This document shows positions 59,496 to 64,000 of a stretch of DNA of 64,000 nt, piece after piece. The stretch is from assembly GCA_947179325.1 (NCBI GenBank), contig CAMXAU010000012.1, positions 20,756-84,755 of the forward strand, written 5' to 3'. The translations under genes were made by a program, and so were the position numbers. This DNA comes from an uncultured Bacteroidales bacterium (GTDB lineage: Bacteria; Bacteroidota; Bacteroidia; Bacteroidales; UBA932). The notes below the pieces were generated by a model. That model did not search any database. It had not been told where the DNA came from and worked only from the letters and a program-made list of their open reading frames with translations. Numbering within the stretch: the stretch's first letter is position 1; each line of letters opens with the position of its first letter.

Positions 59496-62400
59496 ATGTC
59501 ATTTACAGATATTTTCAAGAAAGTTTTTGGCTCCAAGGCCGAGCGTGACTACAAGCAGCTTAAACCTATCCTGGACAAGGTACTCGCTGCATATGAGGGG
59601 ATTGACAGACTGTCCGATGATGAGCTGAGGGCAAAGTCTGAGGGGCTGAAGGCTCTCATAAGGGAGAGGATAGCCAGGGATGAGGAGAGGATCGCCGCAA
59701 TAAAGGAGGAACTTGAGAAGGATATACCGCTTGACCAGAAGGAGTCGCTCGCATCCGAGTCAGACAAACTTGTAAAGAAGGTGGATGAGGAGATAGAGAA
59801 TGTGCTGAATGAGATTCTTCCAGAGGCTTTTGCAGTCATGAAATCCACAGCGAGGAGGTTCAAGGAGAAAGGGACTATAGTTGTCAATGCAACTGATTTT
59901 GACAGCGAACTTGCTGCAAGCAAGGATTTTGTCGAGATTGACGGGGACAAGGCCATATGGCATAACCACTGGATGGCCGGCGGCAATGAGATTGTCTGGG
60001 ACATGGTGCACTACGATGTGCAGCTGATCGGAGGTATCGTCCTCCATCAGGGAAAGATATCAGAGATGGCGACAGGAGAGGGAAAGACCCTTGTGGCTAC
60101 CCTGCCTGTTTTCCTGAACGCACTGGCAGGGAAAGGTGTGCATGTGGTTACAGTGAATGACTATCTGTCCAAGCGAGACTCCGAGTGGATGGGACCGCTC
60201 TATATGTTCCATGGGCTTTCTGTGGACTGCATAGACAAGCATCAGCCGAACAGCGATGCGCGCAAGAAGGCATATGCGTGCAATATCACATTCGGAACCA
60301 ACAATGAATTCGGTTTCGATTACCTGCGTGACAATATGGCGGTATCGCAGAATGACCTTGTACAGCGCAAGCATCATTATGCTATTGTCGATGAGGTCGA
60401 TTCTGTGCTGATTGACGATGCACGTACACCTCTTATCATATCAGGTCCTGTTCCGAAGGCGGATGACCAGCAGTTCATGGAGTACAAGCCATATGTGGAG
60501 CGTCTTGTGAACAGCCAGAGGACATTGATAAACACAACCTTGAACGAAGCGAAGAAGCTCATAGCCGCCGGTGATGAGAAAGAGGGCGGAAAACTTCTTC
60601 TCCGTGTCTACAAGGGACTTCCAAAGTACAAGCCTCTTATCAAGTATCTGAGTGAGCCTGGCATCAAGCAGCTTCTCCAGAAGACGGAGAACTATTATAT
60701 ACAGGACAATGAGAGGGAGATGCCTGTTGTTACAGACCCTCTATATTTTGTCATAAACGAGAAGCAGCATTCCGTTGACATGACCGACAACGGGCATGAC
60801 CTTCTCTCCGGCTCACTGGATGATCCGCGCTTCTTTATTCTTCCGGATGTGGGATCCGCAATAGCTGAAGTTGAGAAGAGCGGGCTTCCTGCTGATGAGA
60901 AACAGGTGAAGAAAGATGAGATAATGGCGGACTTCGCCCTCAAGTCAGAGAGAGTGCATACCGTGAACCAGCTCCTCAAGGCATATGCGATGTTCGAGAA
61001 GGACATAGATTATGTCATCATGGACAACAAGGTCAAGATTGTCGATGAGCAGACAGGACGTATAATGGAGGGAAGACGCTGGAGCGACGGACTCCACCAG
61101 GCTGTTGAGGCAAAGGAAAGCGTGAAGGTCGAGGCTGCCACACAGACGTTTGCGACAATCACACTGCAGAACTATTTCCGCATGTACCACAAGCTTGCCG
61201 GAATGACCGGTACAGCAGAGACAGAGGCGGGAGAGTTCTGGTCTATATATAAGCTGGATGTCGTTGTCATACCTACCAACAGGCCGATTGCGAGGATCGA
61301 CCAGAATGACCTTATATACAAGACCAAGAAGGCCAAGTATGAGGCTGTGATCAACCGTGTCGCTGAATTGACAAAGGAGGGACGCCCTGTACTTGTCGGT
61401 ACTACCGATGTCGAGACTTCCGAGCTGCTCAGCAGGATGCTCAAGATACGTGGCATACAGCACCAGGTGCTCAACGCTAAGCAGCATGCACGTGAGGCCG
61501 AGGTCGTTGCACATGCCGGACAGAGGGGGACAGTCACAATCGCAACCAACATGGCGGGCCGTGGTACGGATATCAAGCTGTCTGATGAGGTGCGCAAATC
61601 CGGTGGTCTTGCGATTATCGGTACTGAGCGTCATGACAGCCGCCGCGTAGACCGCCAGCTCCGTGGACGTGCCGGACGACAGGGAGATCCGGGAACATCC
61701 ACTTTCTATGTATCCCTGGAGGACAAGCTGATGAGGCTCTTCGGCTCCGAGAGGATTGCCGGTGTCGTGGACAAGCTCGGTATGCAGGACAATGAGGCAC
61801 TTGAGGCACCAATGCTTTCAAGTTCAATCGAAAGGGCGCAGAAGAAAGTCGAGGAGAACAACTTCGGTATCCGTAAACGTCTTCTTGAATATGATGACGT
61901 GATGAATTCCCAGAGGGAGGTAATCTACACCAGGAGGCGCAATGCACTTTCCGGTGAAAGGGTTGAAATCGATGTCATGAACATGATGCAGGATATGGCA
62001 TCAATCGTAGTGGACAATGCAAGGGGGTATGACTATGAGTCGTTCGCCGAGTATGTGATGAGCTCTCTCTCCATAGATCCAGGATTTGACGCGAAATTCT
62101 ATCAGAAGGCTAAGGACGAGGAACTTGTAAACCGTCTGTTCGAGAATATGCTTGAGGTTTACAGACGCCGTATGGATACGATGTCACAGAAGGCATATCC
62201 TGTCATCAAGGATGTCTATGAGAAGCAGGGATCCCTCTACCAGAATATAGCAATTCCGATTTCAGACGGACGCAAGATGCTTACATTGTCTGTAAATCTC
62301 AAGAAAGCGTATGAGACAGAAGGGAAGGAGATTGCCAGGGCACTCAGCAAGACAATCACACTCTACCAGATTGATGAGCACTGGAAAGAGCATCTGCGTG

Positions 62401-62771
62401 ACATGGATGACCTGAAGCAGTCAGTGCAGAATGCCACATACGAGCAGAAAGATCCGCTCCTCATATATAAATTCGAGAGCTTCAACCTTTTCAAGGGTAT
62501 GCTGGAGGAATTGAGCAAGGATATCCTGTCGTTCCTGTTCAGGGCGCAGATTCCTTTGAGGGATGCCTCACAGCAGCGTCCGGCGCAGCCGCCTGTACAG
62601 CGTAAGCCAGACATGAGCCAGATGCGTACAAGCCGTACAGACCTTGTGACCAATGGGGGTGAGCAGAAGAGCAACATGCCGGTACATGTAGACAAGACTG
62701 TGGGACGTAATGACCCTTGCCCGTGTGGCTCAGGCAAGAAATATAAGAACTGCCACGGAAAAGAGAAATAA
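59496..62771 (+). CDS. secA: Preprotein translocase ATPase SecA
   Basis: 1091 aa. [63 protein letters not shown]-terminal zinc-binding [17 protein letters not shown]. Confidence 0.98.
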   Translation: MSFTDIFKKVFGSKAERDYKQLKPILDKVLAAYEGIDRLSDDELRAKSEGLKALIRERIARDEERIAAIKEELEKDIPLDQKESLASESDKLVKKVDEEIENVLNEILPEAFAVMKSTARRFKEKGTIVVNATDFDSELAASKDFVEIDGDKAIWHNHWMAGGNEIVWDMVHYDVQLIGGIVLHQGKISEMATGEGKTLVATLPVFLNALAGKGVHVVTVNDYLSKRDSEWMGPLYMFHGLSVDCIDKHQPNSDARKKAYACNITFGTNNEFGFDYLRDNMAVSQNDLVQRKHHYAIVDEVDSVLIDDARTPLIISGPVPKADDQQFMEYKPYVERLVNSQRTLINTTLNEAKKLIAAGDEKEGGKLLLRVYKGLPKYKPLIKYLSEPGIKQLLQKTENYYIQDNEREMPVVTDPLYFVINEKQHSVDMTDNGHDLLSGSLDDPRFFILPDVGSAIAEVEKSGLPADEKQVKKDEIMADFALKSERVHTVNQLLKAYAMFEKDIDYVIMDNKVKIVDEQTGRIMEGRRWSDGLHQAVEAKESVKVEAATQTFATITLQNYFRMYHKLAGMTGTAETEAGEFWSIYKLDVVVIPTNRPIARIDQNDLIYKTKKAKYEAVINRVAELTKEGRPVLVGTTDVETSELLSRMLKIRGIQHQVLNAKQHAREAEVVAHAGQRGTVTIATNMAGRGTDIKLSDEVRKSGGLAIIGTERHDSRRVDRQLRGRAGRQGDPGTSTFYVSLEDKLMRLFGSERIAGVVDKLGMQDNEALEAPMLSSSIERAQKKVEENNFGIRKRLLEYDDVMNSQREVIYTRRRNALSGERVEIDVMNMMQDMASIVVDNARGYDYESFAEYVMSSLSIDPGFDAKFYQKAKDEELVNRLFENMLEVYRRRMDTMSQKAYPVIKDVYEKQGSLYQNIAIPISDGRKMLTLSVNLKKAYETEGKEIARALSKTITLYQIDEHWKEHLRDMDDLKQSVQNATYEQKDPLLIYKFESFNLFKGMLEELSKDILSFLFRAQIPLRDASQQRPAQPPVQRKPDMSQMRTSRTDLVTNGGEQKSNMPVHVDKTVGRNDPCPCGSGKKYKNCHGKEK

Positions 62772-62783
62772 AAAGTTCAGGAT

Positions 62784-63212
62784 ATGGCAAAGATAGACCA
62801 GAATGTAAATGTAAATACGGTGAGCCGTATCTCTGCAGGGACGTATTTCAGGGGAGACATAAGCTCCCCGTATGATCTCAGGATAGATGGGGAGTTTGAG
62901 GGAAAGCTCTATTCCAAGGGACGCGTGGTGATAGGTGAGTCGGCAACAGTGAAAGGCGACATTGTCTGCAATGATGTTGACATGTGGGGCAAGCTTACCG
63001 GAAACCTTTTTGTGAAGGATACACTGTCTCTCAAGAAGGGATGTACAGTCAATGGTGGACTGAATGTCAATAAACTCTTTGTGGAGATTGGCTCAATATT
63101 CAACGGCACCTGCAAGATGATTACGGACAAGGAGTATGATGACGTTGTATCCGGCCTTGACTATGTAAGGCTTTCTGAGGCTCAAAAGGCTAAGGAGGCT
63201 GACAAGAAATGA
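62784..63212 (+). CDS. Bactofilin (polymer-forming cytoskeletal protein)
   Basis: 142 aa. ISAGTYFRGDISSPYDLRIDGEFEGKLYSKGRVVIGESATVKGDIVCNDVDMWGKLTGNLFVKDTLSLKKG beta-helical repeats. Confidence 0.92.
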   Translation: MAKIDQNVNVNTVSRISAGTYFRGDISSPYDLRIDGEFEGKLYSKGRVVIGESATVKGDIVCNDVDMWGKLTGNLFVKDTLSLKKGCTVNGGLNVNKLFVEIGSIFNGTCKMITDKEYDDVVSGLDYVRLSEAQKAKEADKK

Positions 63213-63269
63213 CAATAAGGCCAGTGCCTGCTTTCTGTACTGAGTGCAGGCATCGGCATGTGGATAAAT

Positions 63270-63668
63270 GGGGATGTTTTGGTTTTGACAGCATCTGACA
63301 TTGGACAGTAAGCACGTCGGGCGTCGTGGGTTTGCCCGTAAATCTCAGCTCTCAAACAATTAGTTGGCAACAACAATTATGCACTCGCTGCCTAATCTAC
63401 CAAGTAGCTTAGCTTAATCGACGGCCGCCAAGGCTGCGGCTGCGACGAGTATCCCTCCAGGCTTTAGGTCGGTTATGTCTGGAATACGGGGTATCATCCA
63501 AACCGGATGCACAGGGGGACTCCTTTAAACCCTGCCAAGACTTAAAGGATAAGCTGGAGCTGGCCTGTCTTTCGGCATACTCCAGACGAAAACCAAAGAG
63601 AGACTAAACGTGTAGAAAGCTGCCTGGTGCGGTGTTTGGACGGCGGTTCGAGTCCGCCCATCTCCACA
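63270..63668 (+). ncRNA. ssrA: tmRNA (SsrA), tag peptide reading GNNNYALAA*
   Basis: 5' GGGGATGTTTTGGTTTTGACAGC pairs with 3' CATCTCCACA; T-arm GGCGGTTCGAGTCCGCC; in-frame ggc aac aac aat tat gca ctc gct gcc taa at 63366-63395. Confidence 0.95.
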
Positions 63669-63703
63669 AAAGATGCCTCTTGGATATTCTGAGGGGCATC
63701 TTT
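63669..63703 (+). terminator. Terminator-like hairpin after tmRNA
   Basis: AAAGATGCC (63669-63677) / GGCATCTTT (63695-63703); weak T tail. Confidence 0.65.
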
Positions 63704-64000
63704 GGTTTATATTATAGATTGGCAGAGCTGCTTGTGAACCAGCGTTTTGCGAGAATGCGCTTTCATGCTTATACATATACTTTTCCATGCTCTGTTCAAA
63801 CTTTCTGACATATATGTGTAGACATCGGGTTTTGCAAGTATGCATAAATTTTCATCTTAGGCATAGTTCAAAGATAAAAGGCCGGTAATAGTGTATTATA
63901 ATATACCGCAGTTCTAGATGATAAAATTTTTCTTCCTGTTTACATTAAAAAACAGTTATCAAAAAAAGAAAAAACAGTAAAAAAGATAAAAATCTGTTGT

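Noticed and set aside
60945-61634. 229-aa minus-strand ORF
   Set aside because: Antisense to secA; shadow frame.
63525-63845. 106-aa ORF on the minus strand
   Set aside because: It overlaps the 3' half of tmRNA and its terminator and has no protein-like motifs; spurious.
1-64000. CRISPR arrays, IS elements, integrases, rRNA operons, tRNA genes
   Set aside because: No regularly spaced direct repeats, transposase/integrase motifs or rRNA signatures were recognised by eye; no tRNA apart from the tRNA-like ends of tmRNA. A tRNAscan/ISfinder run would be needed to exclude them fully.

Overview
This 64 kb window is chromosomal DNA from a Bacteroidetes/Bacteroidales-type bacterium. The evidence is SusC/SusD pairs, TAnnTTTG -7 promoter boxes, lipoprotein-rich carbohydrate operons, and a tmRNA tag ending NYALAA. 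Blocks, left to right: (1) the tail of a glycosaminoglycan-degradation locus (partial GH88 plus a PL8 chondroitin-lyase-type enzyme); (2) a WYL regulator and recG on the minus strand; (3) pdxA and rnhA; (4) a compact exopolysaccharide locus (OPX/Wza-like, Wzc-like kinase with a GY-repeat tail, PHP-type phosphatase, rfbA/C/D/B, ugd, one GT4, one flippase) with no visible polymerase or initiating sugar transferase; (5) an OmpA-like protein, agmatine deiminase, N-carbamoylputrescine amidase, purT, a HAD phosphatase and an acyl-CoA ligase; (6) a tandemly duplicated [small outer-membrane barrel + lipoprotein] module of unknown function; (7) htpG, an EEP lipoprotein, and a zinc-ribbon TM2 / CD225-like / DUF2752-like membrane cluster; (8) two tandem DUF3857/transglutaminase-like proteins, one apparently catalytically dead; (9) an N-glycan-type polysaccharide utilization locus (GH3, GH92, GH2, DUF1573, GH29, SusC, SusD, GH18, two DUF1735/LamG proteins, LacI regulator); (10) secA, a bactofilin and tmRNA. 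Strongest leads: a shared 13-bp motif GCTAAAACGTTTT at both operon starts of the PUL, next to a LacI gene (putative regulon); a poly-G(8) frameshift splitting the PUL's SusC; the duplicated OMP/lipoprotein module; and the active/dead transglutaminase pair. No CRISPR array, IS element, prophage or rRNA was recognised. All family calls are from reading motifs; no database search was run.
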